This document shows positions 8,188-16,314 of a stretch of 64,000 bases of DNA, one piece after another. The first letter of the stretch is position 1. Each line of letters opens with the position of its first letter. The notes beneath the pieces are model-generated. The model saw only the letters and a list, made by a program, of their open reading frames with translations, ran no database searches and had not been told where the DNA came from. The DNA comes from Candidatus Krumholzibacteriia bacterium (GTDB taxonomy: Bacteria; Krumholzibacteriota; Krumholzibacteriia; LZORAL124-64-63), in the NCBI GenBank assembly GCA_016744705.1, contig JADGDU010000001.1, positions 62,001 through 126,000 on the forward strand. The letters run 5' to 3'. A program made the translations under genes and the position numbers.

Positions 8188-9729
8188 TTACCGGACAACA
8201 GTCACTCGTCCTGTTTGTCTTTGATCGCCAGCAACCACTCTCACCAAATAAACCCCACCGGAAATCTGATCCGGCAGTTTCAAATCATGAGTTCGTCCTG
8301 ACTCCAGATCACCACCCAGAATACCCACCCTATGCCCCCGTAAATCAAACAACTCCACTGTGGCAGATGGTAATCCGGCGGGCATTTCCAACCGGACAGA
8401 ATGATCTGATCCCAGCACATGGGCCGTGGCCAGCCAGGGATATTCAATGGCGGGCCCAACACCACTTGTACTAGCCACCAAGTCAAAATCCAGCTGTTCC
8501 CAACTGGAGGCCACAGAAACGCATTGGGTTTGAGGGAAATATCCTTCGCAAGAGGCGGTCACAGTGTAACTACCCGCAGTGGTGAGCCGGTGGTACATTC
8601 CATGGCCCGCTTCCGTCAGACGCGGCCCCACCAGATCACTGTGCATCTCATCAATTTTCACCTCGGCAACCAGAGCCTCACCGGTTCCCTCATCTCTGAC
8701 CTGCCCCCGAATTCCCGGACCTTCAAGGACGCGATCAACCAAAGCATTGCTGCCTCTGGCTACCCGGGCACCGACTGTGTCCACCTGGGCACCGGACCAC
8801 CAGCAGTGGTCGGAAATTTCCATGATGTAGGCCAAAATCCCCGTACGCCCATACACCCAACATTGCTCCTTGGGCAACGTACTGTATGCATAGATGTCGT
8901 GGTACGGGTTGCCGTCTTCATTGAGAGTGGCACCGGCCCAGAGTTCGGCCACATCTTCAGATACGGCAGCGTCTGGCCCCATGCCCCCACCACCATTGTC
9001 CACCCACGGCCAAAAAATATAACTTCGCCAGGAAATGGTCACCGGAGAGTGATAGTCCACCACCACCACAGGGCGTTGTTGGAGAATGAAATCACGCACT
9101 GCTGCGATTTCCGGTTCGCTAAAGGGGAACGGTCCTTTGTATTTCAGTGATGAGGAATTATCCTCGTCATATTCATCCCAATTCCAATCCCAGTTTCGGT
9201 TCAGATCCACACCGTCTGCGGGAAAATCAACCTCACCGTTTTGGTTGTTATCACGCAAGGTTTTGCGCCAATCGGCCCAGGCTACATCCCCACTGAAAAC
9301 ATGATGATGACCATCGACATTGAGGATGGGCACAAAGAAAATCTCCAGGCTGTCCACCCTTGCGGTGGTGGCGGGGTTTTTTCCGTATCCGAGCAACAAC
9401 GCTTCCATGCTTTTCATGATGGCCGTGGTACCGTTGGGTTCATTCGAATGCAGTGCGCCGTGAAAAAGCATCCGCGGTTCGGCTTCGGAGATGGCCGCGT
9501 TGTCAGAAATACGCACCATGGGAATGTCGACCCGCCGGCCGCTGGTGCCGATGGTGGTCTGGTGAAAAATATCAGGGTATTGGGCTTCCCAAATATCAAA
9601 CTGAGCCTGGATGTCGGCCAGGCGCCAATAGTGAGGATCTGGCTCGGTGGCCGACGCCGCGATTGAGCAGAGTATCAAAACGCCTAACAGTATGGCAAAC
9701 AGACGACTTCGAAACACGGACAAGACCAT
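8188..9729 (-). CDS. Secreted M14 zinc carboxypeptidase with FlgD/T9SS-like C-terminal domain
   Basis: 513 residues. Signal peptide (LFAILLGVLILCSIAASA), then an M14 catalytic domain: zinc ligands in HGALHSNEPNG (HxxE) and the later His of VVVDYHSP, substrate-binding Asn-Arg in GVDLNRNWDWNWDEYD, and the catalytic Glu in AYIMEISDH. A carboxypeptidase regulatory-like beta domain (about 340-420, IRGQVRDEGTGEALVAEVKI) follows, and a C-terminal beta-domain of FlgD/T9SS type (VELFDLRGHRVGILGG, GGVYLVRVVAGDQRQTGRVTVVR split over the last strands). It should be exported and cleave C-terminal residues of proteins or peptides outside the cell. It lies 113 bases downstream of the subtilase operon on the same strand and may extend that protein-degrading unit. 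Confidence 0.88.
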   Translation of the reverse strand: MVLSVFRSRLFAILLGVLILCSIAASATEPDPHYWRLADIQAQFDIWEAQYPDIFHQTTIGTSGRRVDIPMVRISDNAAISEAEPRMLFHGALHSNEPNGTTAIMKSMEALLLGYGKNPATTARVDSLEIFFVPILNVDGHHHVFSGDVAWADWRKTLRDNNQNGEVDFPADGVDLNRNWDWNWDEYDEDNSSSLKYKGPFPFSEPEIAAVRDFILQQRPVVVVDYHSPVTISWRSYIFWPWVDNGGGGMGPDAAVSEDVAELWAGATLNEDGNPYHDIYAYSTLPKEQCWVYGRTGILAYIMEISDHCWWSGAQVDTVGARVARGSNALVDRVLEGPGIRGQVRDEGTGEALVAEVKIDEMHSDLVGPRLTEAGHGMYHRLTTAGSYTVTASCEGYFPQTQCVSVASSWEQLDFDLVASTSGVGPAIEYPWLATAHVLGSDHSVRLEMPAGLPSATVELFDLRGHRVGILGGDLESGRTHDLKLPDQISGGVYLVRVVAGDQRQTGRVTVVR

Positions 9730-9800
9730 CCCCAGGTTGTATTCAGGTTCATTATGATGATGGAACAGGGATGATTATAACACACTTGGCGGGAAAGAAG

Positions 9801-9832
9801 TGCCCCCAGAGATGTGCGCATCCCCGGGGGCA
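9801..9832. terminator. Stem-loop downstream of the subtilase operon
   Basis: TGCCCCC at 9801-9807 pairs with GGGGGCA at 9826-9832, with an inner GATG/CATC stem and TGCG loop. It stands just after the subtilase stop, between it and the M14 gene. The T-run on the minus strand lies before the stem and only CTTCTTT follows it, so this may be a weak terminator or an mRNA-stabilising hairpin. Confidence 0.45.
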
Positions 9833-9842
9833 TAAAAAAGCA

Positions 9843-12581
9843 TCATCTGGTGAGGATGATCTTCCTGGACAGAGTTTGCCCCTGCCCACTCATGCGGACA
9901 AAATAGACACCCGCTGGAAGCAGACGACCACTGTCGTCATGGCCGTCAAAAATCATAGATTTTTGACCTTCTCCACCTTGTTCGTGGCGCATCTGGCGCA
10001 CCCGCCGTCCCCGCACATCAAATACGGAGAGTTCAAAGCTACGCCCACCTTGCAGGGCAAAGCTGACGACCATGTCGCCTGGGGCCGGGTTGGGACTCAC
10101 GTTCAGATATCCCGTCGGCACCATATTGCCCTCCACCAAATCCAAAGGAGCACCGCTGGCATCGACCATGAGCACTCCTGCAGTGCGGGCAGGAGCGGGT
10201 TGGTTGCCAGTGAATTCAAAAGGAACCAGCAGGTTGATTCCCTCAGGCGGGAAGCTTCCCCCCAGATCATAGAGCAGAACCCGCAGTTGGTTGCCGGCCA
10301 CACCGGCTGTGACCTGAACGCTGGCATCGCACTCCAGATCTTCCGGTTGCCACCCGGCGCCATCCAGGTTCAGAGCAAACTGCCCTGCCACCACGCCAGA
10401 GCCTTGCACCATCACCGGCTGCCACCAGCGGCCGTTCTGCCACAGAGGCTGGGCCAATTGGAAATTCACGGGCCCCATGGCTGGGGCTGAAAAACCGGGT
10501 TGCTCAATTTCCAGAATGAAGCTGACCATACGGGCCAAATCCGAAGCGTTCAGAACGCCATCTCCGCTGGGGGATGGGTACACATCACCTTGGGCTTTGG
10601 CCTCAGTGGTCAGAGGGTTGGCTATGGGGTCGGCAATGTGATTGGCTAGCATAACCAAGTCCAAAACCGAGGTGGTTTCATCGCCATTGACATCTCCGGT
10701 AGGCGGCGGACCTGCGGTGGCCACGGCTTGGATCGCGGCCATGGCATCCACTTTCCCTGCACCAAAAGCCACATTCCAGCCATCGCCGGTGAAGCCGTCG
10801 GTGGCGGCGCTTCCACGCATGGCGGCTTTGATTTGTTCAGCCGTCAACGTTCCGTTTTTTTCCAGCATTAACGCCGCTACGCCGCATACAAATGGGGAAG
10901 CCATGCTAGTGCCCTGGCTGAAAAAATAATGACTGTCAGGGCTCAGCCAATCATCGCCGGGGTAAGGACTGGTATCGGCACTATAGGGGGCAAACATGCC
11001 CATGCCAGGGGCGCTGATGTCGGGCTTTTCCCGGTTGTCGCGAGTGGGGCCAAAAGAACTAAATGGAGCGCGGTCGCCCTCTGCTGCAGCTCCCCATGAT
11101 CCACCATATTGTCGCCCGCCAGCCAGACTCAACCACTCATTTTTAGTTTTGTAAGCCGCCACGGTGATGGCCGCCTCACTAGTACCCGGCATGCCCACAG
11201 AATACGTTTGGTCGCTATTTGGGAAGGTCGTGAGCATGGTCGATGTGGCCACCCAGGCATGGGCCGTTCCCGAGCCACCATTGATGCTAATAGTCCAGTT
11301 GCCTGCCCCAGGCGCAGTGCCGTCACTGTCGTCTAACTGGATGATCATTTGCTTGTCGCCATTGGAGGGGTTGCCCGTGGCATTGTCCACCGCCACACTG
11401 CCGTAAGTCCCTGAAACACTGTCAAAATTATCAGACAATACGGTGATCAAGGTGTTTCCACCCAAGCTGATGGTCACCGAGGGACTGGCATCCCCATCCA
11501 CCCATACATTCACGATGGCGCGGTCGTTTCCACTGCCCGGGTTGGTAGCGTAAGTGGGAATTTGGAGCTGCAAATCTGTGCCGAAGGCAGGCCCGCTGTC
11601 ATGCAACAACCTCTCCCCTTCATTGCCAGCAGCCACACAGAAAACCACACCTGAGCCAGACAAATCGTTGATGATTTGTTCCTGGGCACTGGATCCATCG
11701 TGAGGCCCCATGTGCCCGCCCAACGATAAGTTGATGGCAATGGGACGGCCCATCGCCGCTGCTTTTTCCTTCAGATAAAACAAAGCGTCGATGACCTTAT
11801 CCTCCGGAAACCCTCCCAGGTTATCATCAAACGCCTTGGCGAAAAGGATTCCCGCATGAGGGGCCACCCCGCTGTACTGTCCCGCGGATTCAAACCCATT
11901 GCCGGCGGCGATGCCCGAAACGTGGGTGCCGTGACCGCTGTAATCCACCTCCAACAATGTGCCCGCATCAATTTGAGTGGCATTGTATTCGGCTCCATAA
12001 TCGTAGCCGGTGGGCGGTGTACCCGTGGAAAACATATCCCAGATATACTCGATGCGTGTATCGCCGTCGGCATCATTAAAATCAGCATGTCTCCAATCGA
12101 TACCCGAATCGATAACACCCACCAAAACACCCGAACCGGTGTAGGCAGGCTCTCCGGCCCACACCTCATCAACCCGTCCGTCAACCAAAGCGGCGTCCAT
12201 CAAAGGTTGCAGCAAACGGGCCGCCTCCACATGGGCGATGCTTTCATCGGCTTCCAACCAAGACAGAGATGACAAAGGCAATCTGGCGGTGGCAAATTTC
12301 GAGGTGCGCGAACCGACCACCAGTCCGGGCACCGCTGACAAATGAGGGCGGCCACCTTCCAAATGCAGGATCACTGCCACCGTCGGATCGGCTGGATTCT
12401 CTGAGGAGTCGACCACCAGGAAACTTTCGTAATTCAAACCATGGGAGACCTTGGCGGCCTTGTCCCTGGTCAATCCCTTCAACAGGGGGTCCATGGTGGC
12501 GGCATGTAACGATCCGGCCATTAAGGCCAGAAGCAGTACCGCAGCCAGGGTCATTTTTGATTGGTTGAAACCGGCAAACAT
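9843..12581 (-). CDS. Secreted S8 subtilisin-like protease with dockerin and FlgD/T9SS-like C-terminal domain
   Basis: 912 residues. Signal peptide, inhibitor-like prosequence (to about 125), S8 catalytic domain with Asp near 158 (VGVIDSGIDW), His near 217 (YSGHGTHVSG) and Ser near 559 (FSQGTSMASPF), and a PPC-like beta insert between His and Ser. A type I dockerin follows (about 629-690): two F-hand calcium loops, GDVNGDETTSVLDLVMLANH and GDGVLNASDLARM. Then comes a beta domain that itself resembles cohesin (about 705-815) and a C-terminal FlgD/T9SS-like domain (about 830-912, FELSVFDVRGRRVRQM). Start at 12581 has AGGAG five bases upstream, better than an ATG two codons earlier. It is the last gene of an operon that begins with a cohesin protein, which could dock it. 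Confidence 0.9.
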   Translation of the reverse strand: MFAGFNQSKMTLAAVLLLALMAGSLHAATMDPLLKGLTRDKAAKVSHGLNYESFLVVDSSENPADPTVAVILHLEGGRPHLSAVPGLVVGSRTSKFATARLPLSSLSWLEADESIAHVEAARLLQPLMDAALVDGRVDEVWAGEPAYTGSGVLVGVIDSGIDWRHADFNDADGDTRIEYIWDMFSTGTPPTGYDYGAEYNATQIDAGTLLEVDYSGHGTHVSGIAAGNGFESAGQYSGVAPHAGILFAKAFDDNLGGFPEDKVIDALFYLKEKAAAMGRPIAINLSLGGHMGPHDGSSAQEQIINDLSGSGVVFCVAAGNEGERLLHDSGPAFGTDLQLQIPTYATNPGSGNDRAIVNVWVDGDASPSVTISLGGNTLITVLSDNFDSVSGTYGSVAVDNATGNPSNGDKQMIIQLDDSDGTAPGAGNWTISINGGSGTAHAWVATSTMLTTFPNSDQTYSVGMPGTSEAAITVAAYKTKNEWLSLAGGRQYGGSWGAAAEGDRAPFSSFGPTRDNREKPDISAPGMGMFAPYSADTSPYPGDDWLSPDSHYFFSQGTSMASPFVCGVAALMLEKNGTLTAEQIKAAMRGSAATDGFTGDGWNVAFGAGKVDAMAAIQAVATAGPPPTGDVNGDETTSVLDLVMLANHIADPIANPLTTEAKAQGDVYPSPSGDGVLNASDLARMVSFILEIEQPGFSAPAMGPVNFQLAQPLWQNGRWWQPVMVQGSGVVAGQFALNLDGAGWQPEDLECDASVQVTAGVAGNQLRVLLYDLGGSFPPEGINLLVPFEFTGNQPAPARTAGVLMVDASGAPLDLVEGNMVPTGYLNVSPNPAPGDMVVSFALQGGRSFELSVFDVRGRRVRQMRHEQGGEGQKSMIFDGHDDSGRLLPAGVYFVRMSGQGQTLSRKIILTR

Positions 12582-12595
12582 AAGCACTCCTATGG

Positions 12596-13198
12596 CTATT
12601 TCAGGCTCTGCGTCGGACGCATGAGTGTGGGTTCTTTGAGCTGGCGCAGATGATCCCAGGCCAGGATGTCGAAAATCACTTCACTGGTGGCATCGAAGGT
12701 GGCCAGCCCCGCCTTTACGCTGCGCGGTTGGGCCCCGACAGCTACCAGGGCCTCTTTCAGGCCAGCACTGTCTTTGTCAAAAGTGCCAATGATAGCGTAG
12801 CTTTTTTCACGCCATTGGGGTTGGGCCATTTCTTTCAGCAGGGTGCTTCTCAACTGAGGATCCAGCTTTTTCGCCGCTTGTCCATCGCCCCACAACACCA
12901 GGCTCTGCAGCCCCTCTACCTCGGCCAGAGCCGGTACCATCTCACGGTTGACCTTAACCAGTGTGGACGGGCCGAAGTGTCCCAGTTGCTGCCCCTCGGG
13001 ACCCAGCTTGGGCAGCTTGCCCAATGTGCTCTCAGCCTGAAGGCAGAGCAGCAAATCAGAGTCGGCAGGCAGAGCCGCGTAACGGTCCAGAGATTTTTGG
13101 TCGGCTAAACCGGCCAGCTCACCGGGGAGGTTATCTTTGCAACCGGTCAAAAGGGTCAAAACCCCCAACAAAATTATTATTCTGAATTTGATATCCAT
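12596..13198 (-). CDS. Lipoprotein of unknown function (protease operon)
   Basis: 200 residues, lipobox LLTGC after a short hydrophobic signal. The rest is soluble with no domain I recognise; it has a repeated pattern of helix and strand resembling a small alpha/beta domain (DSDLLLCLQAESTLGKL, SYAIIGTFDKDSAGLKEAL). The ATG at 13198 (MDIKFRI...) follows AGGAGAAGAG; an upstream extension to 13285 is inside the previous gene and implausible. The gene sits 10 bases after the TPR lipoprotein and 14 before the subtilase, so it is co-transcribed and probably works at the outer membrane with the protease. Confidence 0.75.
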   Translation of the reverse strand: MDIKFRIIILLGVLTLLTGCKDNLPGELAGLADQKSLDRYAALPADSDLLLCLQAESTLGKLPKLGPEGQQLGHFGPSTLVKVNREMVPALAEVEGLQSLVLWGDGQAAKKLDPQLRSTLLKEMAQPQWREKSYAIIGTFDKDSAGLKEALVAVGAQPRSVKAGLATFDATSEVIFDILAWDHLRQLKEPTLMRPTQSLK

Positions 13199-13208
13199 CT
13201 CTCTTCTC

Positions 13209-13874
13209 CTATCCCGAGTATTGCTCTGAGAGCTGGAAAATGAACGCCAGAACAGCGGCGTTGAAGCTGTTGTACGAAGTGCCACCCACCATCCAGGTGG
13301 AAGGAATATCAGAATCGATCCCGCTGGCTTCGAGCAGCTCTGCTCTTTCCAGAGCTACATCCAAATTCCCGAGAGCAGCTTGGGCGCTGGCGCTGATGAC
13401 CAACATGTCCGCGCCGTTGATGCTGGGTTGGTGGCTGAAAACGAACGAGGGATCATGGCCCACAAACCACAGAGCCAGGGTATCGGCTAATGCCAGGTTT
13501 GTGCCCCCTTGAGCCAACCGGGCCGCAGCGTGGCCGGCAATCACATAACTCTCTTCTTCCCCGGCAGCCACGGCGGCCACAAACGCGGCAGCGGCTGCAT
13601 CATAACCCGAGGCATCCACAGCCAGCTTGAGCAGGCACCAACCTTTACCGGCCGAAGCCTCCCCATAACTTGGGTCCAGAGCTAAGGCAGCATCAAAATC
13701 GGCCTGGCCCTCGGTGAAATGATCGCTTTCAAAATAGGTCCATCCGCGAGCGGTGAACTCAGACGGTGTGTCGGGCACTGTGGGTGTTGTGGGCGGATCA
13801 TCGTTGCTGCTACTGCATCCGGCCAGGACCAGCAAAAGAACCAGCATCAACAGATGGGAAATTCGGAATTTCAT
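13209..13874 (-). CDS. TPR-repeat lipoprotein (protease operon)
   Basis: 221 residues with lipobox VLAGCSSS. Ser/Thr/Pro linker (DDPPTTPTVPDTPSEF), then TPR-like helical repeats: ARGWTYFESDHFTEGQADF and AASAGKGWCLLKLAV type pairs, and later SASAQAALGNLDVALERAELL. Such proteins usually serve as protein-protein scaffolds at the envelope. It lies between the cohesin-protein gene (10-base gap) and the second lipoprotein (10-base gap). Confidence 0.8.
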   Translation of the reverse strand: MKFRISHLLMLVLLLVLAGCSSSNDDPPTTPTVPDTPSEFTARGWTYFESDHFTEGQADFDAALALDPSYGEASAGKGWCLLKLAVDASGYDAAAAAFVAAVAAGEEESYVIAGHAAARLAQGGTNLALADTLALWFVGHDPSFVFSHQPSINGADMLVISASAQAALGNLDVALERAELLEASGIDSDIPSTWMVGGTSYNSFNAAVLAFIFQLSEQYSG

Positions 13875-13884
13875 GAATATCCTC

Positions 13885-14625
13885 CTAAGGAAGCGCCAGA
13901 GTAACCTGGTCGGTTCCCGTGCCGTTGGTGTTGGAATCGGTGGCGGTCAGGGTCAAGGTGCTTTGGGCGGCTGCGACCACATACTGGCCCAGAAAAACCC
14001 CGCCGCCGAGACTGGACATGACCACTGAATCGCCGCTGGCACTTACGGTGGGCAAGTTGCCAGAACCGCCGGTGATGGTGACCATGATTTTTACGATGGT
14101 GGTATTGCCCGGGTTTTTGAGACCCACCACTTTCAGCACCGGGACACCAGAAGGAGCCGCCACCGTCAGGCTGCCCGCAGTTCCCGTGGCCAACAGAGCA
14201 GCGCCATCAGGATCCGAGAGGACAATATCCTGAATCACCAGGCTGGTCATTTCTGAGGTCTCACCTTGCATGGAGAAGACCAGATCAGCCACGGGCTCGT
14301 ACCCGTGGGCCAGCCCCCCCGAACCAGGAGAATACATTACGACCCGCAGAAGTCCCGATTCAATGACTCTGCCTTCAACCGTCATGCCAGCACTGTCATC
14401 AGTCAGGGCAATGCTGCTGAAAACGGCTACGGTGGAGTCGAAGTGAACGTCAAATTGGATACCACAAACAGAATCTTCGTTGGCCAGATTCAAGGTGACA
14501 GTGGCCGGGGCACCGGCAGGCGCCGAGCCATCAGACAAAATCAGAGTATAGCCCTGGACTTGCGCTGACGCCGGAAGGGCCGCCAAGGCAAGAAGGGCCA
14601 AAACCATGCAAAATCTCAATCGCAT
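13885..14625 (-). CDS. Secreted cohesin-domain protein
   Basis: 246 residues. Signal peptide (MVLALLALAALPASAQ), then a cohesin-like beta-sandwich (about 24-150): GAPATVTLNLANEDSVCGIQFDVHFDS, VIESGLLRVVMYSPG, PVADLVFSMQGE and DIVLSDPDGAAL follow the strand order of cohesins (quoted in pieces). The second half (about 160-246) is a Thr/Ser/Gly-rich beta domain ending DQVTLALP, with no anchor visible. Cohesins bind dockerins, and the last gene of this operon encodes a protease with a dockerin, so this protein may hold that protease on the surface or in a complex. AGGACAG precedes the ATG. First gene of a four-gene operon. Confidence 0.75.
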   Translation of the reverse strand: MRLRFCMVLALLALAALPASAQVQGYTLILSDGSAPAGAPATVTLNLANEDSVCGIQFDVHFDSTVAVFSSIALTDDSAGMTVEGRVIESGLLRVVMYSPGSGGLAHGYEPVADLVFSMQGETSEMTSLVIQDIVLSDPDGAALLATGTAGSLTVAAPSGVPVLKVVGLKNPGNTTIVKIMVTITGGSGNLPTVSASGDSVVMSSLGGGVFLGQYVVAAAQSTLTLTATDSNTNGTGTDQVTLALP

Positions 14626-14832
14626 AACTGTCCTGTCGGGTTCAGGTTACTGAGGGTGTGACTACTCTTGAGAATTCGGCTGCAAAGGCCCCCACCTTAA
14701 GCAGATCTCATATATTTTTCAGGCCCGGGGGCGACCTGTCAAGTCATTGCTGGTTTGCTCTGGACCAGTTTAAAACAGTATACAAAATTCCCACCCCCGG
14801 CACGTCCTTACCATAAAGGATTTCAGGAGGAC

Positions 14833-14861
14833 TTGACATTTGCCGAAGGAGTCTTTAGAAT
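14833..14861 (+). promoter_or_regulatory. Sigma-70 promoter of the methionine operon
   Basis: TTGACA at 14833-14838 and TAGAAT at 14856-14861 are separated by 17 bases, close to consensus. The transcript should begin near 14868 and carries the leader peptide, attenuator and then metB and the metL-type gene. Confidence 0.75.
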
Positions 14862-14910
14862 TTGGTCCTCAATCAAGTCAGATGAAAGAGCGCCACGGCG
14901 CAGGAGCATC

Positions 14911-15027
14911 ATGTTTTTGAATCGCACATATCTCAATATTGCAACCATCCCAATGACCATGGCTATGCCCATGGCCATGGCTATGCCATGGCCGGGTGCT
15001 GTGCGTTCGCATGGGAGGATGATCTGA
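14911..15027 (+). CDS. Methionine-rich leader peptide of the met operon
   Basis: 38-codon ORF starting ATG at 14911 after CAGGAG. It has eight Met codons, six of them within eleven residues (positions 15-25; codons at 14953, 14959, 14965, 14971, 14977, 14983), sequence PMTMAMPMAMAMPWP at the core. It is located between a near-consensus promoter and an intrinsic terminator directly upstream of metB. Slow decoding of these codons when Met-tRNA is scarce would stall the ribosome and, by the pairings described for 14992-15103, allow read-through. It is not expected to have a function as a protein. A longer in-frame extension to 14755 starts upstream of the promoter and is rejected. Confidence 0.85.
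   Translation: MFLNRTYLNIATIPMTMAMPMAMAMPWPGAVRSHGRMI
14973..14993 (+). promoter_or_regulatory. Leader hairpin inside the Met-codon run
   Basis: GGCCATGGC (14973-14981) and GCCATGGCC (14985-14993) form a perfect 9-bp stem with a TAT loop. It coincides with the last three clustered Met codons, where a pause hairpin that synchronises RNA polymerase with the leading ribosome would be expected. Confidence 0.6.
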
Positions 15028-15081
15028 CCTGAACTGATCGACCTGACATGAAGAACATCCTGAGGGAAGCACACCACCTGG
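14992..15081 (+). promoter_or_regulatory. Predicted antiterminator pairing of the met attenuator
   Basis: 14992-14998 can pair with 15075-15081 (7 pairs, one G-U), 15000-15004 with 15069-15073 (5 pairs) and 15006-15008 with 15066-15068 (3 pairs), with one C-C mismatch and one bulged G. The 3' side includes the whole 5' arm of the terminator (15073-15081), so the two structures exclude each other. The 5' side begins just after the Met codons, where a ribosome stalled on them would leave it free. Confidence 0.7.
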
Positions 15082-15103
15082 CCTTAACCACGGTGGTTTT
15101 TTT
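15073..15103 (+). terminator. Attenuator terminator upstream of metB
   Basis: ACCACCTGG (15073-15081) pairs with CCA-C-GGTGGT (15088-15097, one bulged C) around the loop CCTTAA, followed by seven T (15097-15103). It is an intrinsic terminator placed between the leader peptide and the metB ribosome site. Confidence 0.85.
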
Positions 15104-15138
15104 GTGCCAATTATTCCCTGTTCCAGGAGTTTTCGATC

Positions 15139-16314
15139 ATGCCAGCAAACAACTACAACACAGTGTGCATACGCGGCGGCCAGGACGCCGACCCCACCCA
15201 CGGAGGCATCTTGCCCCCGGTCTACCAAACCACCATTTTTCGCCGCAAAGTTGTGGGCGAAGACCAGGACTTCACCTACAGCCGAGTAGACAATCCCACT
15301 GTGGCGGCCCTTGAATCCAGACTGGGCGCTCTGGAAAACTGCCTGCCTGCAGTGAGTTTCAGCAGCGGAACCTCGGCCATCAGCACCCTCTTTCTGGCAC
15401 TGTTGAAAAAGGGCGACCACGTGGTGTGTTCTGATGTGGTGTATGGCGGGACTTATCGCTTTTTGGTGGAAGTGCTCGAAAAACTGGGAGTCACCAGCGA
15501 TTTTGTGGACACCTCTGATCTGGCTTCCACCAAAAGAGCCCTGCAACGCCCCACCAAGTTGCTGCTATTGGAATCTCCTGCCAACCCCACCCTGAAACTG
15601 ACCGACATCGCCGCCAATAGTGACCTTGCACATGAGTACGGAACGTTGGTCGTGGTGGACAATACTTTCCTTACTCCTGTGCTGCAGCGCCCTTTGGATT
15701 TGGGCGCCGACCTCACCATCTATTCCACCACAAAGTTCATAGACGGCCATAACGCCACCATCGGGGGAGCTCTTTGCACCCGCGACGAAGCCATCCGCGA
15801 AGAACTGGCCTTCTACCGAAAATGTGTGGGCACAATCCAAACAGCTCACAATGCCTTTTTGACTTTGCAGGGCTTAAAAACCCTGCCTTTGCGCCTCAAA
15901 CAGCAAACGTCAAACGCCCTGGCAGTGGCCAGCCGGTTGGAGGGTAACCCCCATGTGAAAGAAGTCATTCATCCTGATTTGCCCTCATTTCCCCAGAGGG
16001 AATTGGCAGACCGACAGCAGGCCTCAGGGGGCGGTTTGGTGACCATCGTATTGCACGGTGGGTTGCCCGAAGCCTGTCGAGCCCTGGGAGCCTTGAAGCT
16101 TTGCACCCCCGCCCAAAGTTTGGGAACGGTGGAAACACTGGTCACTCACAACGCCACCATGACCCATGCGGAAGTGCCCGATGAGCGGCGCTTGCAATTG
16201 GGTATCGTCGATGGATTGGTCCGCATTTCCGTCGGACTTGAAGACCCTCAGGACATTGCCGCTGATCTGGAACAAGCTCTCACCATTGCCTTCAAGGAGG
16301 TGTGCCATGCATAG
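15139..16314 (+). CDS. metB: Cystathionine gamma-synthase family PLP enzyme
   Basis: 391 residues, full length for the Cys/Met metabolism PLP-dependent family. Features: Tyr-Ser-Arg motif TYSRVDNPT (PLP phosphate), SSGTSAIS, the Asp of VVVDNTF that contacts the PLP ring nitrogen, and the Schiff-base Lys in IYSTTKFIDGHN. It would join activated homoserine and cysteine to cystathionine (or, with other specificity, act as gamma-lyase or sulfhydrylase); operon context with an aspartokinase-homoserine dehydrogenase and a Met-rich leader favours biosynthesis. AGGAG lies nine bases before the ATG. It overlaps the next gene by 8 bases, so they are translated together. Confidence 0.88.
   Translation: MPANNYNTVCIRGGQDADPTHGGILPPVYQTTIFRRKVVGEDQDFTYSRVDNPTVAALESRLGALENCLPAVSFSSGTSAISTLFLALLKKGDHVVCSDVVYGGTYRFLVEVLEKLGVTSDFVDTSDLASTKRALQRPTKLLLLESPANPTLKLTDIAANSDLAHEYGTLVVVDNTFLTPVLQRPLDLGADLTIYSTTKFIDGHNATIGGALCTRDEAIREELAFYRKCVGTIQTAHNAFLTLQGLKTLPLRLKQQTSNALAVASRLEGNPHVKEVIHPDLPSFPQRELADRQQASGGGLVTIVLHGGLPEACRALGALKLCTPAQSLGTVETLVTHNATMTHAEVPDERRLQLGIVDGLVRISVGLEDPQDIAADLEQALTIAFKEVCHA

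Noticed and set aside
8419-10490. Long plus-strand open frames (243 and 345 codons) opposite the M14 and subtilase genes
   Set aside because: Low-complexity His/Pro/Arg-rich translations antisense to genes with clear catalytic motifs; shadows.
14736-14741. Minus-strand TTGACA as promoter of the cohesin-protease operon
   Set aside because: The only TATA-like hexamer is about 22 bases away, outside normal spacing.
14973-14993. 9-bp hairpin in the Met leader as a terminator
   Set aside because: No U-tract follows and it lies within the leader ORF; a pause hairpin is more likely.
14755-15027. 90-codon reading of the leader frame
   Set aside because: Its start lies upstream of the promoter and lacks a ribosome site; only the part from 14911 is supported.
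14868-15110. SAM riboswitch or T-box upstream of metB
   Set aside because: I find no T-box sequence and no conserved SAM-I/SAM-II core; the structure is explained by leader peptide, antiterminator and terminator.
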